Shown: one piece after another, positions 1 through 7,922 of the stretch
How the letters are laid out: each line of letters opens with the position of its first letter
Position numbering within the stretch: position 1 is the stretch's first letter
Assembly: GCF_000332095.2 (NCBI RefSeq)
Contig: NZ_KI913949.1
Location: 124,545-188,544, forward strand
Direction of reading: 5' to 3'
Source of the DNA: Leptolyngbya sp. PCC 6406
GTDB lineage: Bacteria; Cyanobacteriota; Cyanobacteriia; Phormidesmidales; Phormidesmidaceae
Length of the DNA stretch: 64,000 nt
Position numbers and translations under genes: made by a program
The notes under the pieces: model-generated
What the model was told of the DNA's origin: nothing
The model's database searches: none
The model's input: only the letters and a program-made list of their open reading frames with translations

Positions 1-680
1 AAACCATCGTCAGTGGGGGAGATGACGGCACGGTGCGGTTGTGGAGCCGCAGCGGCCAGCCCATTGCTAACCCCTTCATCGGCCATCAGGGAGTGGTCTT
101 TTCGGTGGCGTTGAGCGGGAATGGTCAAACCATCGTCAGTGGGGGAAATGACGGCACGGTGCGGTTGTGGAGCCGCAGCGGCGAGGCCCTGGGCACCCCC
201 TTCACGGGCCATCAGGGAGGGGTCTGGTCGGTGGCGTTGAGCGGGGATGGCCAAACCATCGTCAGTGGGGGAATTGACGGCACGGTGTGGTTGTGGAGCC
301 GCAGCGGCGAGGCCCTGGGCACCCCCTTCACCGGCCATCAGGGAGCGGTCAATTCGGTGGCGTTGAGCGGGAATGGTCAAACCATCGTCAGTGGGGGAGA
401 TGACGGCACGGTGCGGTTGTGGAGCCGCAGCGGCCAGCCCATCGCTAACCCCTTCATCGGCCATCAGAGAGTGGTCTTTTCGGTGGCGTTGAGCGGGAAT
501 GGTCAAACCATCGTCAGTGGGGGAAATGACGGCACGGTGCGGTTGTGGAGCCGCAGCGGCGAGGCCCTGGGCACCCCCTTCACGGGCCATCAGGGATGGG
601 TCTGGTCGGTGGCGTTGAGTGGGGATGGCCAAACCATCGTCAGTGGGGGCGAGGACAGCACGGTGCGGTTGTGGGAGGGA
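1..680 (+). repeat. Tandem 126-bp repeat array encoding WD40 blades
   Basis: The unit beginning AAACCATCGTCAGTGGGGG recurs at 1, 127, 253, 379, 505 and 631, exactly every 126 bp (42 codons). Units differ by only a few bases. A- and B-type units alternate imperfectly, which suggests recent two-unit duplication or gene conversion. Confidence 0.95.
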
Positions 681-824
681 AGTCCGCAGGGGTGGTTGCG
701 GGGGGCGTGTGAGCAGTTGCGGGAGCATTCGGTGTTGCGCGACCCAGATAGCAGCTTTGAGCCGGCGGTGGCGTGGAGGGCGCGGCGGGTGTGTGAGCGG
801 GAGGTGTGGGGAGTGGGGAAGTAG
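3..824 (+). CDS. WD40 repeat protein, 5'-truncated by window edge
   Basis: The reading frame is open from the first bases, so only the C-terminal part is present. It consists of about five and a half 42-residue WD40 blades, each with the pattern SVALSGxGQTIVSGGxDGTVRLW, followed by a non-repeat tail (about residues 220-274) ending in GVGK. Consecutive blades alternate two linkers, QPIANPFIGHQ and EALGTPFTGHQ. WD40 propellers are protein-interaction scaffolds. In cyanobacteria such near-identical blades usually form the C-terminal sensor of NACHT/NB-ARC or kinase proteins, and tails of this general kind (ACEQLREHSVL) follow them, so the missing N-terminus may be an STAND ATPase; that is inference. 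The GTG at 33 is internal and is not the true start. Confidence 0.9.
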   Translation, partial: TIVSGGDDGTVRLWSRSGQPIANPFIGHQGVVFSVALSGNGQTIVSGGNDGTVRLWSRSGEALGTPFTGHQGGVWSVALSGDGQTIVSGGIDGTVWLWSRSGEALGTPFTGHQGAVNSVALSGNGQTIVSGGDDGTVRLWSRSGQPIANPFIGHQRVVFSVALSGNGQTIVSGGNDGTVRLWSRSGEALGTPFTGHQGWVWSVALSGDGQTIVSGGEDSTVRLWEGSPQGWLRGACEQLREHSVLRDPDSSFEPAVAWRARRVCEREVWGVGK

Positions 825-1030
825 GGCTTGCCCTGAGCGGAGTCGAAGGGGAGTGGGGGGGTGGGGGAGTGATGGGGTGATGGGGTGTTGGGGTATTGGG
901 GTGACAGGTGACAGAGAGTTTTGAATTGCACGTAGGGGCGCGGTTTCCGCGCCCAATGCAGGGTGATGGGGTAGAGGCGCGGTTTCCGCGCCCAATGCAG
1001 GATGCGACTGTAGGGTGGGGTGAGGGGGTG

Positions 1031-1095
1031 AGGGGACGGGTTCCTAGCAGCGTCCTCCGTCACCCTCAAAAATCCCGCTTAGGAACCCGTCCCCT
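1031..1095. repeat. 16-bp perfect inverted repeat
   Basis: Arms AGGGGACGGGTTCCTA (1031-1046) and its exact complement (1080-1095) enclose a 33-bp spacer. No T-run follows, so it is more likely a REP-like or mobile repeat than a terminator. Confidence 0.7.
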
Positions 1096-1228
1096 GAGGC
1101 TTATTGCCCTCGTTCCCAGGCGCTGCGGGGGAACGCTGCCCTTGGCGCTCCAGCGCCCCTGGCTATGATCGTGGCTACAATTTTATGAGCAGCAATATGG
1201 TGCCGACCGTGAGCGTCGGCTAGTACTA

Positions 1229-1326
1229 GTACTCGATGGCATAAATAACTTGCCTATTTGATGAAGCAAGAGCCCTTGTGAGACGAGAAATTGCTTTTCT
1301 GCCTTCTGCCTTCCGCCTTTCTGTAC
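1229..1326. mobile_element. TA-flanked MITE, ends GTAC (GTACTCGATGG family)
   Basis: The element begins GTACTCGATGGCATAAATAA and ends in TTTCTGTAC, with TA on both sides (1227-1228 and 1327-1328). Related copies lie at 18055-18180 and, partial and reversed, at 42822-42893. The GTAC ends and TA flanks match those of the IS630 element at 14276-15566, suggesting mobilisation by such a transposase. Confidence 0.65.
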
Positions 1327-1357
1327 TAGTTCCTACGCGACTTCGGAGGCTATAGAT

Positions 1358-1732
1358 ATGACTTCAGCATCCCACAACCAACCAGCTATCATCCGTACAG
1401 AACGAGGGCTGACAATTTCTGGTACGCGCATCACTCTCTACGATGTGATGGACTATGTAACAGCACACTATCCTCCGAAATTTATCCGATCCTTGTTTGA
1501 TTTGACAGAGGATCAAATTAACGCTGCCTTATCCTACATTGAAACAAATCGTCCTAAAGTCGAAGCAGAATATCAGCTTGTTCTAAAGCAATCCGAAGAA
1601 AATCGGCAGTACTGGGAGGAGCGTAGTCGTGAGCATTTTGCTCGTGCTTCAGCCATGCTACCCAGACCAGGACGAGAAGCACTTTGGGAAAAGCTCCAAG
1701 CTCAGAAAGCTAGACATGAGCTAGAAGTATGA
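1358..1732 (+). CDS. DUF433-family antitoxin
   Basis: A 124-residue protein with the DUF433 pattern: IIRTERGLTISGTRITLYDV near residues 11-30, followed by a helix-turn-helix-like stretch (PPKFIRSLFDLTEDQINAALSYIE) and a charged C-terminal helix. DUF433 proteins are small DNA-binding antitoxins that neutralise PIN-like toxins and usually repress their own operon. The downstream toxin frame starts in the ATGA overlap with this stop codon (1729-1732), the usual arrangement for translational coupling. The ATG at 1358 is the first in frame. Family assignment is by motif recognition. Confidence 0.8.
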   Translation: MTSASHNQPAIIRTERGLTISGTRITLYDVMDYVTAHYPPKFIRSLFDLTEDQINAALSYIETNRPKVEAEYQLVLKQSEENRQYWEERSREHFARASAMLPRPGREALWEKLQAQKARHELEV

Positions 1733-2124
1733 ACTTCTTGATTGATCATAACTTGGGGGGACATGCGGAAATCTTATTGGGCAATATTGCGAGTCAAGGT
1801 TGGTTAGAACTGCTACCGATTCGTTTTGTCACCTTCAAGGAAATGAATCTATCAATTAATAGTAGTGATCGAATTGTTTGGCAACTTGCTTAAGTAAATC
1901 AGATGATTTTGCTGACTGCCAACCGAAGCATGAAAGGTGAAGACTCACTAGAACAAGTTCTTCGAGAAGAAAATACTTTGGATTCCTTGCCTGTCATTAC
2001 AATTGGGGATGCGGATCGATTTCTAGCTGATCGAACTTATCGAAACCATTGTGTTGACCGCATTCTCGAAATCTTATTAAATATCGAAATTTGGATGGGT
2101 GTTGGTCGTCTTTTTATTCCATAA
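1729..2124 (+). pseudogene. DUF5615 (PIN-like) toxin with in-frame TAA
   Basis: From ATG 1729 the frame reads MNFLIDHNLGGHAEILLG and continues 54 codons to ...DRIVWQLA, where TAA occurs at 1891-1893. The same frame then resumes without any indel as VNQMILLTANRSMKGEDSLEQ and runs to 2124. Together the halves make one complete DUF5615/Mut7-C-like PIN-fold protein of about 131 residues, with the N-terminal Asp (FLIDHN) and the LLTANR...DSLEQ core. A single CAA-to-TAA (Gln to stop) change explains the break. The toxin is therefore probably inactive unless the stop is read through or the ATG at 1903 produces a fragment. The antitoxin frame is intact. Confidence 0.8.
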
Positions 2125-2138
2125 TGTAACTGTGAAGA

Positions 2139-2167
2139 ACCTCGGAGGTTTCCAAAACCTCCGAGGT
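2139..2167. terminator. Hairpin between convergent genes
   Basis: Thirteen-base arms (ACCTCGGAGGTTT and its complement) surround a 3-nt loop immediately after the toxin frame and 1 nt beyond the stop of the convergent antiporter gene. A bidirectional terminator is the likeliest role; no long U-run is present. Confidence 0.6.
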
Positions 2168-2168
2168 C

Positions 2169-3824
2169 TCAGCTCACACGATCTTCAACCACGAGAACTG
2201 GCAAAGAACTCGTTTCCAAAACTGCTTGAGATACTGAGCCGACTAACACCCCTTTCATTTGTCCATGTCCGTGCTTGCCCATGATAATTTCGGCAACACC
2301 ATAGTCTTGGGCAGTGCGAACAATCTCTTCGGGTACGGGGCCAGTGGTGGTAATAAAGCGATGGCGAATATCCGCTAACCGTTGCCTTACTTCGCGCTGT
2401 AGTTGCGCTAGCCCTTGGGGATCATCCATCTGGATTACATGGAGCACCACCACTTCGCTATCACTGCGTCGGGCTAGCTCAGCAGCTTTGGTCAATACCT
2501 GGGTAGAGAGAGGAGAGGTATCGACGGCGGCTAATAGAATAATGGGCTGTGCCGTGGTCAGAGACCGGCCCGAAGGGGCCATCGCAACTTTGGTCGGGTC
2601 CACCTCACCCAGTTCCAGCAGCTTGGGGGCAAAAGTGGGGATCGCCCAAGCTCCGAGGGGTGCGGTGACCAAAATAGAGAGAGCCGCGATCGCTAATATG
2701 GTCTCTCCACCGGCAATGCCCTGAGCCAGGGGAACCGCCCCGATCGCCGCCTGAACCGTGGCCTTAGCGGAATTCCCCGGCAGTAGAAACAGCCGCTCCT
2801 TCAGGGTCCAATTACTGCCCAGGGTGGATAGATACCAGCCCAGAGAACGCCCCAGCAGAGTTCCAATGGCCAACACCAGCAGCCCCACCAGCACAGTGTC
2901 GCCCAAGACATGCAATTGAATGCTGGCCCCGACCAGCACAAAGAGAATGATTTCTGCAATCGTCCATAAACCATCAAACCCACCCCGCAGCCGTCGCGCA
3001 AGGGGGGCATCCATCTCAATCAAAAAGAATCCCGTGGCCATCACCGCTAAATAGCCGGAGAAAATCGGCAAACCCTCCGCCAACACCACCAACAACAGGG
3101 CAAACCCCGCCCCCACTAGAGCATCCTGAACAGCATTTTGGGTCCAGTTCTGGTGCGCTAATAGCGATACTAATAGCCGTGCCGTTAGCCAGCCCAGAAG
3201 CACCCCCAGGGTAATTTGGAGCATGATCTGGATGGGGAGTATCTGCACTGGGCTGAGGGTGATGCCACCCGGTAGGGTCATGCCCACCGCCGTCCCCTGG
3301 GCAAGAAATGCCAGCAATAGGCTAAACACGAGTAGCAGCAGCACATCAGAAAGGGCACTACCCGTTAGAATGGCATCGGTAATTCCCTTTTTTACGCCCC
3401 AGCCCAGGCTCTTGAGTCGCAACATGGCAGGTACAATCACCGCCGGAGATTCTGCCCCGATAATGCAACCCAGTAGCAGTCCGGTCAGGAAATCAAATTG
3501 GAGCAGTGCCATGGCGGCTATGGCCACTGCGATCGCTTCACAGGTCGCAGGCAGAAACCCCAGCCGTAGTGCCACCGTTCCCTGCTGAGCTAGCTTCTCG
3601 CGATCTAGCCCCAGCCCCGCCTTCATCAAAATCACCATGACCGCAATGGTGCGGAGGGCGTTCGCAGCGCCCAAGACCTCTGGGCTGATGACATTCCCTA
3701 CCTGCGGCCCCAATAAAATACCTGCCAGCACCATTCCCACGAGGGCCGGCACCCTGAGCCGTCGAGCGATTTGCCCGACGAAGAAGCCCATCAGTAAAAT
3801 CCAAATAATGCTTTCTAACATCAC
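2169..3824 (-). CDS. Cation:proton antiporter (CPA2) with C-terminal USP domain
   Basis: A 551-residue inner-membrane protein. About residues 1-400 carry 11-12 hydrophobic segments of the Na+/H+ exchanger family, including RRLRVPALVGMVLAGILLGP near the N-terminus and a polar break GAESPAVIVPAMLRLKSLG in mid-membrane. About residues 425-551 form a universal stress protein domain (ILLAAVDTSPLSTQVLTKA) ending in the nucleotide-binding signature GKHGHGQMKGVLVGSVSQAV. The family exchanges Na+ or K+ for H+; the USP domain may sense adenine nucleotides. Start is the ATG at 3824, and a second Met follows directly. It is transcribed divergently from arfB. Confidence 0.88.
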   Translation of the reverse strand: MMLESIIWILLMGFFVGQIARRLRVPALVGMVLAGILLGPQVGNVISPEVLGAANALRTIAVMVILMKAGLGLDREKLAQQGTVALRLGFLPATCEAIAVAIAAMALLQFDFLTGLLLGCIIGAESPAVIVPAMLRLKSLGWGVKKGITDAILTGSALSDVLLLLVFSLLLAFLAQGTAVGMTLPGGITLSPVQILPIQIMLQITLGVLLGWLTARLLVSLLAHQNWTQNAVQDALVGAGFALLLVVLAEGLPIFSGYLAVMATGFFLIEMDAPLARRLRGGFDGLWTIAEIILFVLVGASIQLHVLGDTVLVGLLVLAIGTLLGRSLGWYLSTLGSNWTLKERLFLLPGNSAKATVQAAIGAVPLAQGIAGGETILAIAALSILVTAPLGAWAIPTFAPKLLELGEVDPTKVAMAPSGRSLTTAQPIILLAAVDTSPLSTQVLTKAAELARRSDSEVVVLHVIQMDDPQGLAQLQREVRQRLADIRHRFITTTGPVPEEIVRTAQDYGVAEIIMGKHGHGQMKGVLVGSVSQAVLETSSLPVLVVEDRVS

Positions 3825-3925
3825 GTCACGTTGATGGAATTCGTTGAATAACGTGACTCGCAGCGATTTGCCTCTCCCGGTACACCCCTGACCTCGGTTT
3901 TCATCCCCAGTTCACTCCTAGAATC

Positions 3926-4345
3926 ATGCTAAAGATTACCGACCATACCGCCATTCCCCTGGGAGAGATTGAACTCAGTGCCGTGCGATCGCAGGGAGCA
4001 GGGGGCCAAAACGTGAACAAAGTCGCCACCGCCATCCACCTCCGGTTTGACATTCACGCCTCCTCCCTATCTCCCCTGTACAAAGAGCGCCTACTCAATC
4101 TAGGGGATCGGCGCATAACCAAAGATGGTGTCATCATCATCAAAGCCCAGCAGCACCGCACCCAGGAGCAAAATAGAGAGGATGCTCTCCGTCGTCTCCA
4201 GGACTTAATCCAAAGCGTTACGGTCACGCCCAAGGCGCGCAAACCGACGAAGCTTTCTCGGACTGCCCAGAAAAAGCGCCTTGACCGCAAAACTAGGCGG
4301 GGGCAGATTAAGGCGCTGCGGGGCAATATTCAGCAGGAATTGTGA
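3926..4345 (+). CDS. arfB: Peptidyl-tRNA hydrolase ArfB (YaeJ), ribosome rescue
   Basis: A 139-residue class I release-factor-like protein. The catalytic GGQ lies at residues 26-28 in SQGAGGQNVNKVAT. A basic C-terminal tail (residues ~105-139, KARKPTKLSRTAQKKRLDRK) is the part that in the E. coli protein inserts into the empty mRNA channel. It lacks the stop-codon recognition domain of RF1/RF2, and its length is normal for ArfB. Its role is hydrolysis of peptidyl-tRNA on ribosomes stalled without a stop codon. It stands alone, 101 bp from the divergent antiporter gene. Confidence 0.92.
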   Translation: MLKITDHTAIPLGEIELSAVRSQGAGGQNVNKVATAIHLRFDIHASSLSPLYKERLLNLGDRRITKDGVIIIKAQQHRTQEQNREDALRRLQDLIQSVTVTPKARKPTKLSRTAQKKRLDRKTRRGQIKALRGNIQQEL

Positions 4346-4373
4346 TGGGGAAACCGCTCAAAGCCTCTAACGA

Positions 4374-4395
4374 ACAAGGGGCTTAAGCCCCTTGT
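4374..4395. repeat. ACAAGGGG/CCCCTTGT palindrome
   Basis: A 22-bp perfect palindrome centred on CTTAAG, just downstream of arfB. Near-identical copies lie at 25720-25745, 29234-29255, 32673-32694 and (imperfect) 63410-63431. All are intergenic and most are close to gene 3' ends. Role is terminator-like or the core of a mobile repeat. Confidence 0.8.
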
Positions 4396-4423
4396 CCTAA
4401 CCTGGATAGCCATTACCATAACG

Positions 4424-4554
4424 GGGTATCAACTCAAAGCGAGACAAATCTCGTGGGGAGGAGTTAGGAGCCAGAATCTAGGAGAGTACTGGCTTCTGAC
4501 TCCTGACTCCTGAATTCCTCGGAACCAATATGGTCTCGGCTTACGTTGATACCC
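4424..4554 (+). mobile_element. MITE family 1 with perfect 8-bp target duplication
   Basis: A 131-bp element from GGGTATCAAC to GTTGATACCC, with imperfect terminal inverted repeats extending about 24 bp (left GGGTATCAACTCAAAGCGGG, right complement GGGTATCAACGTAAGCCGAG). It is flanked on both sides by CCATAACG (4416-4423 and 4555-4562). The interior can fold on itself (ggagttaggagccagaatc against its near complement). No coding capacity. Confidence 0.85.
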
Positions 4555-4579
4555 CCATAACGTCCACGTCTGTCTCAGG

Positions 4580-5386
4580 TTATTCCGGTAGAGGGGTGGC
4601 AATAGGCGGCAGGATACGAACCGCGACGGTATTCTCCAGGGAGCCGATACCCTCGACTTCAATGCGAATGCGATCGCCAACTTGTAGGGGACCTACCCCT
4701 GCCGGTGTCCCCGTCAGCACCACATCCCCTGGCAACAGAGTCATGACCTGACTAATGTAGGCCACCAGTACCTCTGGCTTGAACACCATGTCACTGATGG
4801 GTGCCGATTGTACCGGTTCCGGTAGATCATTCAAAAAGCTCTGAATCTGAGCTTCTGGATTGAGTTCCCGCACAATCCACGGCCCCAGGGGGCAAAAGGA
4901 GTCAAATCCCTTGGCACGGGTCCACTGGGCATCTCGCCGCTGGAGATCCCGTGCAGTGACATCATTGGCGATGGTGTAGCCCCAAATCTTCTCGCGAGCT
5001 TCGGCCTCCGTACAGTCCACACACAATTCCCCAATTACCAGGGCTAATTCCCCTTCATAGTCCACCCGCTGGGACTGGGGTGGATAAAAAATAGAGGCCC
5101 GATCAGCGGTGACGGCGGTAGAGGGCTTGATAAAAAGCAGCGGTTCCGTGGGCAGATCGCCCCCCATCTCTGCGGCGTGTTTGGCATAGTTTTTGCCGAC
5201 TGCGATCACTTTAGAAGGGGCGCAGGGGGCCAGTAGTTGATAGCTATCGGCAGGCAGTGTGGTCTCGGTGACCTGCCCCTGGAGCCAGGGGGGTGCATCC
5301 AAAACCTGAATGCTGCGATCGGGTTGTAAAAGACCGTAATGTAGTTGACCCGACTGGGACTGCACTCGAACGTACCGCTGCGCCAT
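4580..5386 (-). CDS. Fumarylacetoacetate hydrolase (FAH) family protein
   Basis: A 268-residue member of the FAH/2-hydroxyhepta-2,4-diene-1,7-dioate isomerase superfamily. Signature stretches: KVIAVGKNYAKHAAEMG (~59-75), the metal-site segment DYEGELALVIG (~108-118), the IWGYTIANDVTARDLQ motif (~134-149) and GDVVLTGTPAGVGPLQVGD near 220-240. Members cleave or decarboxylate beta-diketo acids such as oxaloacetate or fumarylpyruvate using Mg2+ or Mn2+; the exact substrate cannot be read from sequence. Start is ATG 5386. A family-1 MITE sits 25 bp past the stop. No operon partner is evident. Confidence 0.88.
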   Translation of the reverse strand: MAQRYVRVQSQSGQLHYGLLQPDRSIQVLDAPPWLQGQVTETTLPADSYQLLAPCAPSKVIAVGKNYAKHAAEMGGDLPTEPLLFIKPSTAVTADRASIFYPPQSQRVDYEGELALVIGELCVDCTEAEAREKIWGYTIANDVTARDLQRRDAQWTRAKGFDSFCPLGPWIVRELNPEAQIQSFLNDLPEPVQSAPISDMVFKPEVLVAYISQVMTLLPGDVVLTGTPAGVGPLQVGDRIRIEVEGIGSLENTVAVRILPPIATPLPE

Positions 5387-5541
5387 ATAACCCCTTCTAA
5401 ATCCTGGTATGATTGTAAATCCTTGCCTTTACCCAGAAACGTTGGTTTTGTCATGGCTTTCGGCTTGCGATCGCGGTAGCTCTAGTCAAAATACCACCCT
5501 GGAATCAAGGCCATTAGCCCATAAGGATCCAATTCATCATC

Positions 5542-5907
5542 ATGTCGAAGAAGTTTTTGTACGAGACCATGTATATTCTGCGGCCCGACATCGGGGAAGA
5601 AGCCGTAGATGAGGCCATTGGTAAATTCCAGGCGATTGTTCAAGAGCAGGATGCTGAAATCCTAGAGACCCAGCACCGGGGCAAGCGCCGCCTTGCCTAC
5701 GACATCCAGAAGCACCGGGAAGGTATTTATATTCAGATGGATTATGTCGGCCCTGGTAAGGTCGTGGCGGTTCTGGAGCGGGCGATGCGTCTCAGTGAAG
5801 TGGTTCTGCGCTATCTCACCGTGAAGCAGGACGTAGATGCTCCTGAGGTGGAGGATTTGCCCGTTGATGCCTCTGATTCTGTGGCCCCCCCAGTGGGTGC
5901 CGCCTAA
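5542..5907 (+). CDS. rpsF: 30S ribosomal protein S6
   Basis: A 121-residue protein with the S6 fold signature: [20 protein letters not shown] at the N-terminus, [20 protein letters not shown] in the middle, and [18 protein letters not shown] near 85-103. The C-terminal tail ([20 protein letters not shown]) is acidic and Pro-rich, as is common in cyanobacterial S6. It binds S18 and 16S rRNA in the platform of the small subunit. It is monocistronic here, with a hairpin 28 nt after the stop. The ATG at 5542 gives the standard MSKKFLYE N-terminus. Confidence 0.96.
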   Translation: MSKKFLYETMYILRPDIGEEAVDEAIGKFQAIVQEQDAEILETQHRGKRRLAYDIQKHREGIYIQMDYVGPGKVVAVLERAMRLSEVVLRYLTVKQDVDAPEVEDLPVDASDSVAPPVGAA

Positions 5908-5934
5908 GGGATCACGCCCCCCTGTTTATCCCTG

Positions 5935-5958
5935 AAATCCCCCAACTCTGGGGGATTT
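5935..5958 (+). terminator. rpsF terminator hairpin
   Basis: AAATCCCCC and GGGGGATTT arms around a 6-nt loop. The downstream sequence is only moderately T-rich (TTTCGTGTCTTTGG). Confidence 0.7.
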
Positions 5959-6022
5959 CGTGTCTTTGGACTTTCGTGTCTTTGGACTATTGATACCCGT
6001 CACAAAAACTAGACACAAAAAC

Positions 6023-6160
6023 TAGTACCGCAGGGCGTAAATCAGCACACCATTGCCGCATCACCCCAACATTTTCCGGTCCCCTCGCCCCCTGGGAGAG
6101 GGCGAGGGGCCGAGGTGTAACACGATCAAACGGTCAGAGTATTTGCACCGCCCAGTACTA
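6023..6160. mobile_element. TA-flanked IS630-type MITE (GTACCGCAGGGCGTAAAT)
   Basis: The element runs from GTACCGCAGGGCG to CACCGCCCAGTAC (6025-6158) with TA duplicated on each side. The interior carries the block TTTTCCGGTCCCCTCGCCCC, also seen at 42459-42610 and, rearranged, at 24232 and 38065. It inserted between copies of CTAGACACAAAAA, which remain on both sides. The ends resemble those of the IS630 element in this window. Confidence 0.75.
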
Positions 6161-6178
6161 GACACAAAAACTAGACAC

Positions 6179-6205
6179 AAAAAAGGGGTAGGCATTGCCT
6201 ACCCC
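6179..6205 (-). terminator. Intrinsic terminator, probably for the hli gene
   Basis: GGGGTAGGCA and TGCCTACCCC form a 10-bp stem; read on the minus strand it is followed by TTTTTTGTG. It lies 220 nt past the stop of the hli gene at 6425. Confidence 0.7.
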
Positions 6206-6424
6206 CAACTTCTCTGACTGTAGTTTCCTAAGATTGCCAAGCTATTGGCTAATAGCAGGCTGGGGGGAACAGCTCTGGCAAGATCAAAACCCAGGCTATT
6301 CCCAAAAAAAGAACGACATAGCACTCGCAGTCCGATTGGGACAACATTAGGAGCCAATTTGCTTGCTCACCAAGTATCCGAAAGGTTCTCGGTGTCTAAA
6401 GCAAATTGGCCAAAGCTATATCAA
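6206..6424. other. 3' region of the hli gene
   Basis: No gene seen. It contains an 11-bp inverted repeat (CCAATTTGCTT 6354-6364, complement 6399-6409) that could structure the 3' UTR of the hli transcript. Confidence 0.4.
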
Positions 6425-6568
6425 TTACATCAGGCCCAGTTGAGACAGGATGCCTTGGCCGGTTAGCAGCTCAGTGGCTAGGCCAATGGTGAAGCCCAGC
6501 ATGGCCAGACGGCCATTCCAGTTTTCTGCGAATTGAGTAAATCCAAATTTGGCTTGCTCTTCAGTCAT
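6425..6568 (-). CDS. hli: High-light-inducible / small Cab-like protein (47 aa)
   Basis: A 47-codon gene found by reading the minus strand: MTEEQAKFGF, then the chlorophyll-binding helix AENWNGRLAMLGFTIGLATE, and the tail LLTGQGILSQLGLM. The ENxNGRxAMxGF signature with Glu and Arg/Asn ligands is diagnostic of single-helix Hli/Scp proteins of the thylakoid membrane, which bind chlorophyll and carotenoid during stress and during PSII assembly. Length fits the short HliA/B/C type. AGAGG about 9 nt upstream of the ATG is a good ribosome site. The gene sits between FIST and rpsF, with its own promoter region in 6569-6665. Confidence 0.93.
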   Translation of the reverse strand: MTEEQAKFGFTQFAENWNGRLAMLGFTIGLATELLTGQGILSQLGLM

Positions 6569-6665
6569 GGTGGAGACCTCTTGTACTTCAAGGGATGAGA
6601 TGAAGGGCGTTTACCACCCTTGTAAAGACATGTTAATTATTTTTTCGCGAATGTGCAACATTTCT

Positions 6666-7922
6666 TCAAAAGTCATCCTGAGAACTGGGCTGACGGCAGA
6701 GGCCAAACACAGAGGTATAGCCGTGGAGGAATGTGGTGCCGCCGATGGGACCAATTTCTCCATTGCAGAAGAATCCACTGAGGGGCACTGGGCCAAGGTG
6801 ATGGTGAAAGAGTCGGGAGTCAAAGTTGGCCTCTTGGTAGAGCCCATGGCCCCGCCCTACACAGGAAAACATGAGGGCTCCCACTGGGGCGCTGGCGGTG
6901 GACTGGTGGGCGTATTGCTGGAGAAGTACTTCTAGATCCTCTGCTGAGGTTTCTGCGTCCCGTAGGTGGAATTGAATACGCTGTCCTGGACGGACGCGAT
7001 CGCCAATTGCGATCGCGCCTACCCGAGGGTCTACCCCCAGCAAGTTGCGGATCAAAAAGTCTCCAGGGCCAAGGGTAATTTTGAAGCCATCCTGGGCAAT
7101 GCCGATGAACAGGGAATGCTGGGCCAGTTGCCGATCTCGATCGCTGAGATCATTCAGCATGGCCTTGAGGCTGGCAAGGGCGGGCTGGGGATCACGATCG
7201 AGGATGTCTGGCGGCTCCAGCTCCAGCAAAATATTGCGCTCGGCGGCGGCCACCCGGTAGTGCTGGCCAATAGGACGACAGCCCTGGGCCACAATCGCCT
7301 CCAGAACCACATGACCCGATAGAGCCAGACCCACAACCCCTTCGGTGTAGTAAGTGCGATCGCAAAAGAGCCCACCATGGCGCTGCCAACTGCTGCCACT
7401 GGCTAGCCCCCCCACTTTCACCGCCTTGGGGTAGGCAAAATCCAACCCCTGCAACAGGTCATTGACCCCCGAAAAGAAGGGATCCGCCAGCACAATAAAC
7501 TGAGGATCCACCCTCGGATCCACCCCCACAGCCTCTACCCAGGCATCGGGAGGGCTATCCAAATCCGGCAAGTCCGTTTCCTTGAGATAAAAGCTCTGTA
7601 CCGTCACCCCCGGCAGAGTGGCCAAACACAAGCTGAGGGCCGGGGCATCCTCCACCTCCAGAGCATCCTCTTCCGAATCCATCCCCACCACGCCACCACC
7701 GCTACAGCCAATCAGCGTGGGAATCTCCAGAGCAGTTTGCAGCAGCGGTAGCACCCGCGAAAATTCACTCGCAAAGGCCGAGGAAATAAAGACTAACCCC
7801 AAATCTGGGGCTGCCGTCAGTTGTCTCTGAGTGCGGGCAACCACCTCCTCCACAGCAGCCTCTAGGGAGACTTGGGTTGAGATCGCACTCACCCACTGCA
7901 TGGGCTCGGCAGGTGTGGGCAT
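6666..7922 (-). CDS. FIST N / FIST C sensory protein
   Basis: A 418-residue soluble protein with FIST_N (about 30-215: LVFISSAFASEF, IPTLIGCSGGGVVG, KAVKVGGLASG) and FIST_C (about 225-400: ILLELEPPDILDRDPQPAL, RVGAIAIGDRVRPGQRIQFH, CVGRGHGLYQEANFD, SGFFCNGEIGPIGGTTFLHG). FIST domains are predicted ligand sensors, possibly for small molecules such as amino acids, and are usually fused to or adjacent to signalling modules; here the protein is stand-alone. Cys in SGFFCNGEIGP is conserved in the family. Start is ATG 7922. Confidence 0.9.
   Translation of the reverse strand: MPTPAEPMQWVSAISTQVSLEAAVEEVVARTQRQLTAAPDLGLVFISSAFASEFSRVLPLLQTALEIPTLIGCSGGGVVGMDSEEDALEVEDAPALSLCLATLPGVTVQSFYLKETDLPDLDSPPDAWVEAVGVDPRVDPQFIVLADPFFSGVNDLLQGLDFAYPKAVKVGGLASGSSWQRHGGLFCDRTYYTEGVVGLALSGHVVLEAIVAQGCRPIGQHYRVAAAERNILLELEPPDILDRDPQPALASLKAMLNDLSDRDRQLAQHSLFIGIAQDGFKITLGPGDFLIRNLLGVDPRVGAIAIGDRVRPGQRIQFHLRDAETSAEDLEVLLQQYAHQSTASAPVGALMFSCVGRGHGLYQEANFDSRLFHHHLGPVPLSGFFCNGEIGPIGGTTFLHGYTSVFGLCRQPSSQDDF

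Larger units (their letters stand above)
825..1357. other. Gene-free stretch filled with short repeats
   Basis: No convincing gene. It holds a G-rich run, a 26-bp direct repeat (937-962 and 976-1001, core GCGCGGTTTCCGCGCCCAAT) whose complement recurs near 60.79 and 60.91 kb, a 16-bp inverted repeat (1031-1046 / 1080-1095), and a small TA-flanked element (1229-1326). Short ORFs here are compositional. Confidence 0.7.

Noticed and set aside
619-924. 101-aa ORF overlapping the WD40 tail
   Set aside because: Shadow frame in G-rich repeats; Arg/Gly/Cys-rich nonsense composition.
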